Of a stretch of DNA of 64,000 nt, positions 54,342 through 64,000 are shown one piece after another. A model generated the notes under the pieces. The model did no database searches, had not been told where the DNA came from, and was given only the letters and a program-made list of their open reading frames with translations. Position numbers and translations under genes: made by a program. Source of the DNA: Neurospora intermedia. Lineage: Eukaryota > Ascomycota > Sordariomycetes > Sordariales > Sordariaceae. The stretch's first letter is position 1; the number at the start of each line of letters is the position of its first letter. Location: assembly GCA_037102815.1 (NCBI GenBank), contig BTPP01000003.1, forward strand, positions 5,828,001-5,892,000, read 5' to 3'.

Positions 54342-55439
54342 GGTGACACGGGATTTTGGATGTCAAGCCGATGGGCTTGACTGAGGTGAAAAGGTGAGAG
54401 GTACCCTTGCCCGTTGACGCTTGTTACTGGTCAGAATCTCTCAGCTAGACTGTCAACAAGTGTGGCAGCCATTCAATGCCGCGGCGGCATGGGTTAAGAT
54501 GCAGTAGGATCAGGTGTTGTGGTGGTGATGTTTTGGAGAAAGGGACGGCTTGTTGTTGTTCGGGAGATCTGCATTTCTCCGCACTTTACCCCGTGGGACA
54601 TGCCAGGCACGAACGATGATTGGCCAAACCATCCTTACGTCATCTCCACATGGGAGAAAAGAGACTCGGGTTAGGGTTTGGAAGATACTTTCCCGGATGT
54701 CTCCAACTTCCATGCCATCAACACTACAACTAATCACAGTGTTGTTTGACAGAAATATGTGTTGCTTCTCAGTTGAAGGAAGTAGAGAGAGAGGCCAAGG
54801 GCTGTCCCGTGTTCAAGTGTTTGGGCGGGGTGTTGGACGTACCTGGAAGCGACAGGCACCGCGGTTGTCGAGCAAACCGGCTCCAGGATTTGCTACCTGT
54901 CATCGGGCACCTGTTTTTGTTGACAAGCAGTTCCGCTAAGCAATTCTCAAGGTTCTCTCTGATATCATGTGTAGCTGACATGTATACAGGTAAGGAGACT
55001 GTGGGCGCCGAACGGTCGGGCTGTTCAGTCGGGCTGTTCAGTCTGATCCCACTTTCCATCCTTGCTGTTCAGTTCTGTTCAGGATCTAGTCCAAACCTTA
55101 AATATACGTACCTGTCTAATCATGCCTCCTCATTGGCTCAGAGGAGATGTTTGCTACAAGAACCATGAACAGTATGATAAGCATCACCAACATTGTCGGC
55201 GTCACCACGACGACCGTAACCAAAGTGTCAACAGGCGACAGCCGAACAGCTGAAGGCCTCGAAATCTTGGAAACCTTGGGTGCCAGCTTCAGGGGTACAA
55301 GACAATATTCTTCGCTGGCCCTGGAAATTCTTTCTCTTCTCCTCTTACATATCATCCTCAACTGAAGGTCATACAAGTCTCCATCTGCACAAATACTGCC
55401 CAAAGAACAATCATATATCACGAAACATTCTCCATTATC
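54342..55439. other. Divergent intergenic region
   Basis: Upstream DNA of the TPR gene (-) and the next gene (+). Contains a direct repeat TCGGGCTGTTCAGTC near 55016-55042. No gene supported. Confidence 0.45.
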
Positions 55440-58151
55440 ATGCCGTTTCACATCCCCTATCAACGCCAGCAACGTCGACAGCGGATACATGTACCGGCCA
55501 CTTCATTCTTTCGCGCCACCAAATTCGATACCAACATGCCAACAACGTTGACAATCGGCCGTCTCGGTCTTGGTCTCGTCGACAAGTTCATCAGCTCCCC
55601 GCGCCCCATGCAACAAGCCCTCCTGATCTGGCGTGCTTGTACCGCCAATGACGCTATTCAAATCGACGCGGACGACATCGCCGCCAGTGCTCCGCCAGAT
55701 AGCACCGTCCTCACTGCCATAATGCCAGCCAATCAACCTGCGATAACTCCGGTCACAACCCTTTACAACTATGAGCCTCTCGGAACTCAAAGTAGGTCCA
55801 TCTTTCAAGCTGATCTTCAACACGCTTCTAACTGTCGCTGACATTGCTGTAGTAGAAGTTCCCAAGGGAAAAGCCACCGCGCATGTAATCACCCCCGTCA
55901 AGGTGATTGCAGACTATCCCCCAAGCGAGGGCATCCTGCAGGAGTTCGAGACATCCACAGCCTCCCCTGTTATCGACACCACATCTGCCATCAAGCCGAC
56001 CCACTACAGGAGCGAGTCATCAAGGTCTGTAAACAACCGAGTCAGGTGTACATGTTCCTCTAGTCCATGGCTAACAGTGATTCGGACAGCTCGACTTCAT
56101 CAACAACAACCATTGCTTCCACAGACTCAGTCCAGAGTGCGACCAGCGAGTGGTCAAATTCCACATCGTCCACATCAATCTCCGAGTCCACGGTTTCTGA
56201 TTGCAAGGTTACCTCTACTTCTCCCAAGGACTGTGAGATGATTGCCTCTGTAGCCGTTGATGGTGGCCTTCAATGTTTTGCCATGACGATTTCCCATACG
56301 CCTCCAGTGGTCCCCATCATCATTGTGACTTCACCCGAGGCAGCCATCACTGTTGTGCATGAGCATTCAAAGCCCATCGACCAATCAACATCCGTCAACC
56401 ACCGAGAACCCATTGAGCACTCAGAGGCTATCGAAGAGCCCAAACCCATCGATCAAGACGATCACTCCAACTTCACTTGGAAGTTCGATTTGCCGATCGA
56501 CGAGGTAACCGAGGATGGATGGAATGAACTGATGATGGCGTACGCATACCACATCCGGATGGAAAAGCGTCGTCCCGTCATTCATTGCGCAGATGTCTTT
56601 CCGCAACAGATCGCCGCGGGATCACAGACATCTTAGGACGATGTCTTTTCTCAGCAGCTAGACGACCTCTCCTTTGGCTCCCCAAAGTCGCAGCCGGAGT
56701 TTGGCAGTGATTGCGAGACTGTATCCAGTAACATCTCTCTATCGACTCTCGCCCCTTTTGCCGAGGAGATTGATATTGCGATGCAGTCCCAGACTGCTCA
56801 TGGTCATGATCAAGTCGAGACTTGTACGGATACCGCGCCTGTCTCGACCTCTTTCGACGCTATCCCCATCAGGGAAGCCGGTGATCTGGCATCGAAAAAG
56901 TTCAAAGTCCGCTGCTCCCGCAAAGTGACGGCGTCATCCCCTTGCCATCGGAAGTTTCGCATCGGTGGCAACCATACATCCCCGGTACGGCCCGTACCGC
57001 AAATCATTGTAACATCACCTATCGATGTCATCCCAAGTGAGAAGGACGACAATAAATGCCCAGAGAATGCAGTCCATGACGACCCCAAGTTCTTGGTCGT
57101 TCCGGGGCTGAGCCAGACTAGATCCGACACACTCTCTCCCAACCTGGCCGCACAGCCTGTCCCGGGGTTCTCGGCCACGAAGGCCAACTTCGCCCCCTCA
57201 TCGCCTGCCCAAAAGGAAGAGTGGCTGAACAAGTGGGCGGACAAGCGTTGTTCGACGAAGGTCCGGGCCACAAGGCGGACAATCGACACCTCGGCCGCGA
57301 AAGTGACGATGAGGGTGGAGAATGACAAAGTTTTCCTTCCCCCGATTACTACCGAGACACCGCGCGCCCGCCAGGTTGACACTTTCGCCGAGGACTGGGT
57401 CTCCAGAACCCCAGAGCCTGCAGTTAGCTCAATTGACATGTGGAGTGAAGAACAAGACGAAGGGTTTGAGGACCTTTTTGGCGAAGAGCATGAGTCCATG
57501 GATGGGGGGGACGGTGGAACAAGAGAGAACGGCAACTCTACTACCGAATCGTCGACTAGCGACACTCCATACACAATCACTCGTCACTTTGATGATCTCT
57601 TCGATTGGAAGAACGAGGGCAAGGCGGTCAAGGGTCAAGATCCGAATGTTGGGGGAAAGAAGCGCCAGGATGATGAGTCGAGCAATGTCAAGTGCACAGG
57701 GAAGATCACTTTGACCACTCGTACCCAATCCAGCAAAGAGCATGACAAGCAGCTTGATGTGAGCGCCCTGGTGTCTGCCATGTGCCAGAAATGGGGTTCC
57801 GATCGTTTTGATCGATGGTGCGAGGAATACGCTACACCAGTCTCCGAGACCATCTGGGATGAGGATTGCACCGGCCTTGAGGAATACTGCAAACCTCAGA
57901 GCGAGCCTGCTCCCATGGAAGACCAGGTTGGCATTGAAGTTACTTCGACCCCCCGCCGCCATTCTTTACCTTGTGAGAAGCCTTCGAGACGGTATCTCCG
58001 GACGCGACGTAGCTTAGGCCTCAGCCAGCGCAAGGAGGAGGTCTTAATCGGACAGCATTTGAGGCGCTCGGAACTCCAGCGATGGGCCGAAGAGCGAGAC
58101 CCGATGAAATACGATCAGGATTTTGTGCTCGACTGTGACGACCGGGAGTAA
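55440..58151 (+). pseudogene. Long low-complexity protein gene with in-frame TAG
   Basis: Model: exons 55440-55791, 55853-56024 and 56078-58151. Introns are 61 bp (branch GCTGAC, acceptor TAG, or 3 nt further) and 53 bp. The joined frame would be 865 codons but has TAG at 56634-56636. Exon 1 is basic (YQRQQRRQRIHVPATSFFRA; IGRLGLGLVDKFISS). The middle is Ser/Thr-rich (SDSDSSTSSTTTIASTDS). The C-terminal part is charged with ordered stretches (EEWLNKWADKRCSTKVRATR; MCQKWGSDRFDRWCEEYATP; LRRSELQRWAEERDPMKY). The frame continues cleanly for 505 codons past the TAG. A 42-nt GT...AG segment (56595-56636) ends exactly at the stop and would remove it in frame, but lacks intron signals. It is therefore either a nonsense allele (CAG to TAG) or spliced. 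Function unknown. Confidence 0.5.
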
Positions 58152-58258
58152 GCTGTCGGTCACCTATCAACACTTGCTGAACAAAAGAATGATGGATCGG
58201 GGACAAGGACTGGAATTCGGGTATTGGAAGACTAGGCGGGTACCGGTACAGGAGAGTG

Positions 58259-59202
58259 CTATGGAGTTCGCATTAATGAGGAAAAACAGGGACAAATGAC
58301 GGGTTGTTTGGGACAGTAGGGATGGATCAATACAACCGGTTTCCCTGAACATGATCCAAGTGACGATGCCAGTGAAGATGCTAGTGATGTATGTGATTCG
58401 ATGCCTGAAAAGCACAAAGGGAATATTGTGATGCCGACCAGGCGAAGAGCGGTGTTCCAGGAGTCCGGATCAAGCTTGACACCCGTCAGCGACCCCATGA
58501 TCCGAATGAAGTGTTGGGTGTCTTGCTCCAAGCTGTTGATCGCCAGGCGCTACTCTTGATTTTGCCAGTTAGCGCAGTATTTGACAGCTCGATCTCTTCG
58601 GCCGATTACTGCATCGCTGTGCGTTCCTGTTCCAATCTTGTCACCTCTGCCCAAGCCTGTTCGGCCTCCGTCCTATCGTCGTGTGCCCGTTCCCTCATCT
58701 CATTGAAATTCAGTTGGATCTGTGAACTTTGCTGTCGAGCTTGCTCCAAGTTGTGTTGCAGGCTGGTATCGATAACTTTCTTCCAGGACACGATATCGAG
58801 CTCCTGCTGCCGAGCTTTGCGTTTCAGTTCAGCAAGTTCTAGGAACTTTAGAGCCGCTACTGCATCGTTCTCCTTCTTGACTTTCCGAAAATCCGACATC
58901 TCATCCTTCAGCTTTTGAACCTCGTCCCGGGCTCGACTGAGCGATTGGTTCTGCTGAAGCTCGGCGAGTTCATTGATGGGCTCCTCATTCTTGGCTTTTG
59001 CGGCGTCGTGATCGCGGGTCAGGCCTCCCAGTCTGCTCTGCAGATTGTCTCACTCGGTTGTGACAGTCTGCAGCTGACTTTTCAGCTCCGTGGAGAGCAT
59101 TCTGCCTTAATCGTCGGTGACAATCATGTACGCGGCCTGGTACTCGTCCACAGTAATCTCGGCCATCTGCTGCAACAGGGAAGGACGTGCTGGAGTGCTC
59201 AT
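58259..59202 (-). pseudogene. Decayed coiled-coil protein gene
   Basis: From ATG at 59202 the minus frame gives STPARPSLLQQMAEITVDEY, then a long coiled coil that continues through two in-frame stops, TAA (59107-59109) and TGA (59050-59052). The heptads run on (LTRDHDAAKAKNEEPINELA; LKFLELAELKRKARQQELD; LEQARQQSSQIQLNFNEMRE) to 58609. There a possible donor GTAATC occurs. A different frame then carries RLAINSLEQDTQHFIRIMGS with LTGVKLDPDSWNTAL, which looks like a short globular end. The stops fit C-to-T changes of CAA and CGA. Without the stops it would resemble a kinetochore or spindle-type coiled-coil protein, but I cannot name the family. Confidence 0.5.
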
Positions 59203-59412
59203 TGTGTCTACAACGAGTTAGTGATAATCCTTAGGGATCACGGACAAGGACGTGGGACAGGATCTTACCTACTGACGACGATCTGATTCTCTGGTGTTGT
59301 ACGTTGAGGGTAGAGAAGTATCGCTACTAGAGACAAGTGGTTGGAGGGAAGATGGTGGAAAGGTCAGACCGCGGTGAATGAGTGGAAACAATCATATTGT
59401 GGGTGCAAAAGA

Positions 59413-59443
<31 letters not shown>

Positions 59444-59709
59444 GAAGGAAGGAAAAAAAGGAAATGCTGGCTGGGTGAGGGCGAGGTGAACGAAGAGTAG
59501 AAGGCACGGGGCACTTGCCCAAAGAATGACGCGTCCAAGGTACCTCTAGGTACACTTTGCCTAGGGTCGGGTACTTCTCTTAAATTGGGCAGGCACGAAG
59601 TGAAAGGAAATTGAAATACATGAGACACCAGGCCAGGAGCAGCCCGCCGCACTTTCATCTTTCTTTGCTCTTTCCTCCAAGAATTCTCGCAGACAGCCTC
59701 AACGAAGCC
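59203..59709. other. Intergenic region with A-rich microsatellite
   Basis: Includes an (A)n-G tract and GGAA repeats at about 59407-59465. No gene. Confidence 0.5.
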
Positions 59710-59901
59710 ATGAATCACGAACACACGTTGGTCAGTGCCGGTGATCTGGGCCATTCCCAGTTCGCTACTTCATTGCCGGCACAGCCGACCGACGACCCGG
59801 TTCCTACCCCCGAGCGGCCGCTTCTTAAGCCTGAACAGAAATTCATCTACGGCACTGCGAGCGACTCTGGCAGAGATGTAATATTCGTTTGCACAAGGTA
59901 G
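59710..59901 (+). CDS. Short frame, possible first exon or fragment
   Basis: 63 codons (MNHEHTLVSAGDLGHSQFAT and so on, ending SGRDVIFVCTR). The frame ends at GCACAAGGTAGGT, which contains a good splice donor at 59900, so this may be exon 1 of a gene whose remainder I cannot find before the transporter 3' end at 60124. No homology recognised. Confidence 0.25.
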   Translation: MNHEHTLVSAGDLGHSQFATSLPAQPTDDPVPTPERPLLKPEQKFIYGTASDSGRDVIFVCTR

Positions 59902-60123
59902 GTATGTCTACCTACACCGCTTTTAGATCCAAGAAACGCAACTATCCAAAATCCTAAACGCCCATCGCCATGAGCTCGGCTAGCCCAATGCTGCCAACTC
60001 CTCGCAGAACATGTAGACTATATAGCATGTCAATCTTCCGATATCGCCCACCTCGCAAACTCAACATTCCCGTCTAAACGCCTACTCCAACACCCCATCT
60101 AACGTCTTTCTCGACAATAGAGT

Positions 60124-61998
60124 CTAATGGCCCCCTTGCCCAAGCACAATGTTCATTCCCAAACATACCACCATGACAATTACTCCATAGATGGACAGTC
60201 CCAACGCCATCTTCCTCAATAAGCCCGTCTCCAAGTGCTCCAGATCCCACCTCCACTTCCTCTTTAGCGTCCTTGCCAGCCTGCTTCCCACGCTGGTATT
60301 GCTCCTCACGCTAGCAATGCTGTCCATCATCCCAGCCCCAGATCCAGACGGTCCTGGCGACCCCTCTTCTTCGTCCCCATCGCTAGCAGACGATGAGCTG
60401 GAGGAGGAGTACTCGGCATCGTCGTCTTCCTTGGTGAGGCGTTGGTGGTGTATACTCTCTGGGTCGCTAATCTTGTAGTAGAAGAGTCCAGGCAGAATGA
60501 AGCTGATGGCCGTCGACCCGGTAGACCCCACGTAAGCAAGCACTCTATCCAGGCTAGACACGTTGATGGCCGTGAAGTAGCTCAGAATCAGGATAACCGA
60601 GGTGATCAAGGCGAAGCGGAGTTCGGACATGGCGACCACGGGAGCGCCGTGGCTGTCGAGAGCAGCGCCAGGAGCACCGCCAGAAGGCAAGAGGGGTTGG
60701 TTGTTGGAGCCGGGTGGGGAGTAGACGTTTTGCGTGCGAGAAGAGCGGCCAGGTCGCCAGCGCAGGACAGCGTCGATGGAGGCGCGGCAGGGGTGCAGTT
60801 GGAGAGGAACGGAGAAGGTAACGAGGAATACGATGGCGGCTTTGGCGATGGTGGAGGCTAGTGATTGTGGGTCTGGAACATGTTAGGCTTGGCTGAGAGG
60901 GATGGAAAACGGGGATACCTACACATGCTGACAATGTTGCCCTGGATCTCGTTGCCAAAGGTCAGGTAGCCGGTGATGGCGACGAGAACGTAGACCGAGG
61001 CAGCGGAGCCAATGCTGGAGCCGATGACGCCGACAAGACTAGCCGGCGAGTTATCCTTGATCTCGTTGACGATGGAGAACATCTGGAGCATGTCAGCAGG
61101 CTAATCTCCCAAGGGCCAGAGTCGCTGTACTCACATTCTGATGGCAAGTATACGCAAAGATCATCACCGGCAGACTGCTCAAAGCAGCCACCGGTCCCTC
61201 CCACGTAACCAGCCTGATGGGGCCCCTCTCACTATGGTCATCCACCGCATAGTGGTAAACAACCAGGATGATCAGATACCCAATCGAAAACAGTGCCACC
61301 AAACTCGTGTACTTGAGCGAATCCAGCTTCTTGGGGAAACTCAGCGGGATGAGAAAGACGACAAAGAAGACGGTGATCCAGAACCTGCGGTCTGCCAAAA
61401 AGTCCCAGCCGGTATTCCCCGCTCCGAAAGCTGCCGCCACCGCGGGCATCAGATCACCGATAATGATCATGTACGACACGCCGACACCGAAGCATTTGAT
61501 GGCAATGGCCGCGTCGAACACCACGGCGGCGTTGGGATAGGTGATTTGCGACAGCGCGAAGAAGGAAGACGAGCCTCGGTCGAGGTAGCGCGTGCAGCGT
61601 GACTGGAGATAGAGACCAAAGGCAGAGGTGAGGCCGCACCAGACGATCAGGATGACACCGAGCGTGACGCCGAACTTGGACATGGCGTGGGGCATGGCGA
61701 GGGTACCGGCACCGATGACTGTGTTGTTGCCCGGTTAGACATGTCTTTTTTGGGGACGAAGGTATTCGGACGTACTGGTATTCAGCAGGTTGATGTTGCT
61801 GCTCATCATGGAAGCTTGGCCGCCGCCTAGCTTGGGGGCGCGGAGTCGTCGTTGTCTAGACATTGCGCCGTCAGCTATGTCGACCAGAAGAGCCGGAACT
61901 ACCTAGGTAGTCGCGCAAACGTACTGGACCATGGTTCCTCCGACACCGTGACTCGACCCTAGAAGGCCGCTGTTGGATATAGTATGGTAGTTGGTCAT
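60124..61998 (-). CDS. Vacuolar amino acid transporter (AVT/AAAP family)
   Basis: Predicted proton-coupled amino acid transporter of the Avt type (yeast Avt5/Avt6/Avt7-like), which exports amino acids from the vacuole. Exons are 61925-61998, 61776-61855, 61135-61718, 60923-61082 and 60124-60872. Introns are 69, 57, 52 and 50 bp, all with good GT-AG ends, and the product is 548 residues. The family start NINLLNTIIGAGTLAMPHAM is created by joining exons 2 and 3. SFPKKLDSLKYTSLVALFSI, PVMIFAYTCHQN joined to MFSIVNEIKDNS, and ITGYLTFGNEIQGNIVSMYP joined across exons 4 and 5 all follow. About 11 membrane helices are visible. A cytosolic loop near the C-terminus is Ser/Glu/Asp-rich (EYSSSSSSSASDGDEEEG). 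An upstream in-frame ATG at 62145 is less likely. Confidence 0.9.
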
Positions 61999-63150
61999 AT
62001 CACTTTCTCTTTCGGGGGACCGTCTTGTGGTGTCGCGTGATGTTATGTTGGTTTGGATAAGTAATGGGTTTCGTCGTCGGTGTTGATATGTACGCCCAAA
62101 GCCTTCAGAAACAAAAAGACAGAAGGGGGATTCGACGTATCGCAATCGGATCGTAATCGCCGGGGTCGATGAGGTGCTCGAGTCGAGGAGGCTTCAATGA
62201 AGATACCGAGTGATGATGGGCAGTCGGCGCCGTCAGTTAGGTGTCGTCGACTGTCATCAAGTCACAGCATCGAGTGAGAAAAGCGAGTGTAAGTCTGCAA
62301 AGCGCAGCAGCAGAGTACCTATTCGGGGGCGATTCGATCCGATGTTGGATGGATGATATGGTCGCGTGTTCGATAACTCATATGGGAGGAAAAAAGGGAT
62401 CGATGATGACGAGACTTGATTGTTAAGAAAAGTAAAAAAGCCAACTTTAGCGAGCTGACAAGGACATCCACGCAACGTGGGCAATGGAGAACAGCGCCAG
62501 CACAGACGGGAATGGCGGGTCTTCCTTGTTCTGGGGATTCGATGGGATCCAAATGTAAGTTACAAAAAAGGTACCGCGAACGCCAAGCTGTCATTGCTCA
62601 GTCACACGGGCCTTTTGTTTCAAATTACTTACGGGTTCGGTACCTTACTCCGTCATCTCCACACCACAGCACTAACATCCAACGAGTGTAATTTACAAGT
62701 GAAACAAGATCGTTCAGGGGAAGAGAAGCCTTCTGGGTGGATCAGCGGTGAACTATCGGGGGTCATCATATGAAATGGCAAAATTAAAAAGCCAAGCTCC
62801 AGCCTTATGGGAGTTAGTAGCTACATACCTAGGAGCCTAGGTTGTCCAGTGTTCCACTGTCCAGGGCCTTGTGCTGTCCGGGCACCAGTCGCTGTCCAAC
62901 GGGCGGTGTCCGGGATGCGGAGGCGGGGTTGAATTGAACGGTATGTTACCTTACAGCCTTACACGAGCCGTCATCGCATCGGTCTAGACACGCCGTCAAG
63001 GTTCATCTACCTCTTGACAATTGCCACTGCTTGAGCTCAGCTTCTCTTCACCATCTTCCTTCATATTTGCGACATCTCCTCGAGGCGGGTATAACCGATA
63101 CCACTGAAACCGCATCGCATAACCCCAATTGCCAACAGAACTCGCCCACC
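61999..63150. promoter_or_regulatory. Divergent intergenic region
   Basis: About 1.15 kb between the transporter (-) and dynactin subunit (+) starts. It contains the palindromic ACCTAGGAGCCTAGGT-like sequence near 62827-62841. No gene supported. Confidence 0.45.
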
Positions 63151-63863
63151 ATGGACGTCTCCCAAGAAACCTCGAGCCTCGACAAAACGTCTCTAGCCAC
63201 CATCTCCCTCCTCGAATCCCGTCTCCGGCGAATCGAGCACATCCTCTACGGGCCTTCCGACCCTCCAACCCAAGCGCCCTCTTCCTCCGCAACGACCTCT
63301 CTTGCCCAGCTCGAACACCGCTTCAATCTGCTTATTCGGCGCTTTCGCGTGTACGCCGAGCTACTCAAAATTCGTACGTTCCTCTCCTTGCCATTTCCCG
63401 TTACTTCAAAGCTAACTAGAGGCCCCAAACAGACAAAGCCAACCCCACACTCTTCCACACCTCCCCCTCGGCCGATCAGAAGCTCCCACCAACGGACCTC
63501 CCGCCTGCTGCCATTCTCGCGACAGTCCTCTCCTACGCCTCCCAGTTTCCCCAGACCGCGTCCGCCCTAGTTGCAGCCGCCCCAGACAACACCATTGAAT
63601 CCGCGATTCCCGACAGCAAACTCTCGGCCGAGCTGGCGAGCTTGATACCCAGGATGAAGGGACTGGAGGCCATGCAGTTGGCGCAAGAGGCGGAAATAGC
63701 GGAGCTCAGGGAGAGGAGCGAAGCAGTGATGAAGGCGTGGTATGAGAAGAGGGTGCTGGGGTACGGCAAGTTTGTGGCGGAGGGTGAAGCGAGGGTGGAA
63801 AAGTGCGAATTGAGGGTAAGGAGAGCGGAGAGGGTGAGGGAGATGGACGCTGTGATAGAATGA
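63151..63863 (+). CDS. Dynactin subunit p22/p24 (RO-10-like)
   Basis: Small shoulder/sidearm subunit of dynactin, the dynein activator needed for nuclear movement in hyphae. Neurospora RO-10 is the fungal prototype. Exons are 63151-63373 and 63433-63863, with a 59-bp intron (GTACGT, branch CTAAC, CAG), giving 217 residues. The start TISLLESRLRRIEHILYGPS is the family signature (LE-x-RL-x2-[IL]E-x2-LYG). LAQLEHRFNLLIRRFRVYAE gives the first long helix. After the splice come HKANPTLFHTSPS and SYASQFPQTASALVAA. The C-terminus is coiled coil (LIPRMKGLEAMQLAQEAEIA; RRAERVREMDAVIE). An upstream in-frame ATG at about 63031 is possible but the MDVSQE start fits the family better. Confidence 0.8.
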
Positions 63864-64000
63864 GAAGGCAAAGAGGAGGCTCGAGACAAGATTATGCGAT
63901 ACATGGCTAGTGGAGCGGAGGAGCATGGATTTTCCGAAAGCGCGGCTTTGCCCCGGGGCAGTCCGTATGGGAACAAAAACTCATACGGAAGCCATTTTAC

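Noticed and set aside
53204-54349. Several minus-strand frames of 94-172 codons besides the TPR frame
   Set aside because: Out-of-frame shadows of the single-exon TPR gene, caused by its GC-rich codon use.

Overview
This window is nuclear DNA of a filamentous ascomycete, most likely a member of the Sordariales close to Neurospora or Sordaria. The evidence is short spliceosomal introns of about 50-140 bp with GTAAGT/GTAGGT-type donors and CTGAC/CTAAC branch sites, a Clr5-domain protein, a GH55 glucanase, a dynactin p22/p24 (RO-10-like) protein, and repeat copies carrying CpA-to-TpA changes typical of repeat-induced point mutation (RIP). All gene models below are read from sequence alone. Exon boundaries were chosen by splice consensus and reading frame.

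Layout. (1) 2-12 kb is a conserved housekeeping block: RNase P/MRP subunit Pop7 (-), a Rogdi/Rav2-type V-ATPase assembly factor (+), a NIPSNAP mitochondrial protein (-), the small ATP synthase subunit Atp18 in four tiny exons (+), an FSH serine hydrolase (+) and an uncharacterised hydrophilic protein (-). (2) 13.4-14.2 kb holds two inverted-repeat pairs of a gag-like retroelement fragment with RIP-style decay. (3) 14.5-22.8 kb carries a 985-residue Clr5-domain protein (-) and a secreted GH55 exo-beta-1,3-glucanase (-), separated by 2.5 kb without recognisable genes. (4) 25-49 kb is the unusual part: an accessory island of about 15 small genes. Nearly all encode a signal peptide and/or one hydrophobic helix, and they are separated by long gene-free stretches. 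The island also holds three tRNA-like genes with aberrant anticodon arms, a frameshifted RNase H-like pseudogene and a 589-bp MITE with about 50-bp terminal inverted repeats. (5) 49-64 kb returns to ordinary genes: an acidic protein, a serine-rich protein, an intronless TPR protein, a long low-complexity protein interrupted by an in-frame TAG, a decayed coiled-coil gene, a vacuolar-type amino acid transporter (-) and a dynactin p22/p24 subunit (+).

The best candidate for an undescribed system is the tandem set of five same-strand genes at 38.8-45.6 kb. All start M-x-x-Q, have a signal peptide, and end in a single transmembrane helix with a short tail. All five have a dibasic KR/RR (Kex2-type) site in the mature ectodomain, and in two it lies just before the helix. 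Two of them share a C-terminal EEYEM-x-RRRRR tail. They look like a diversified paralogous family of processed type I surface proteins. Neighbouring subfamilies are a trio with ATGCGTCT starts and GPI-like ends at 25-27.7 kb, and a pair of W-x-I-G-[ED]-[VI]-I single-helix proteins.
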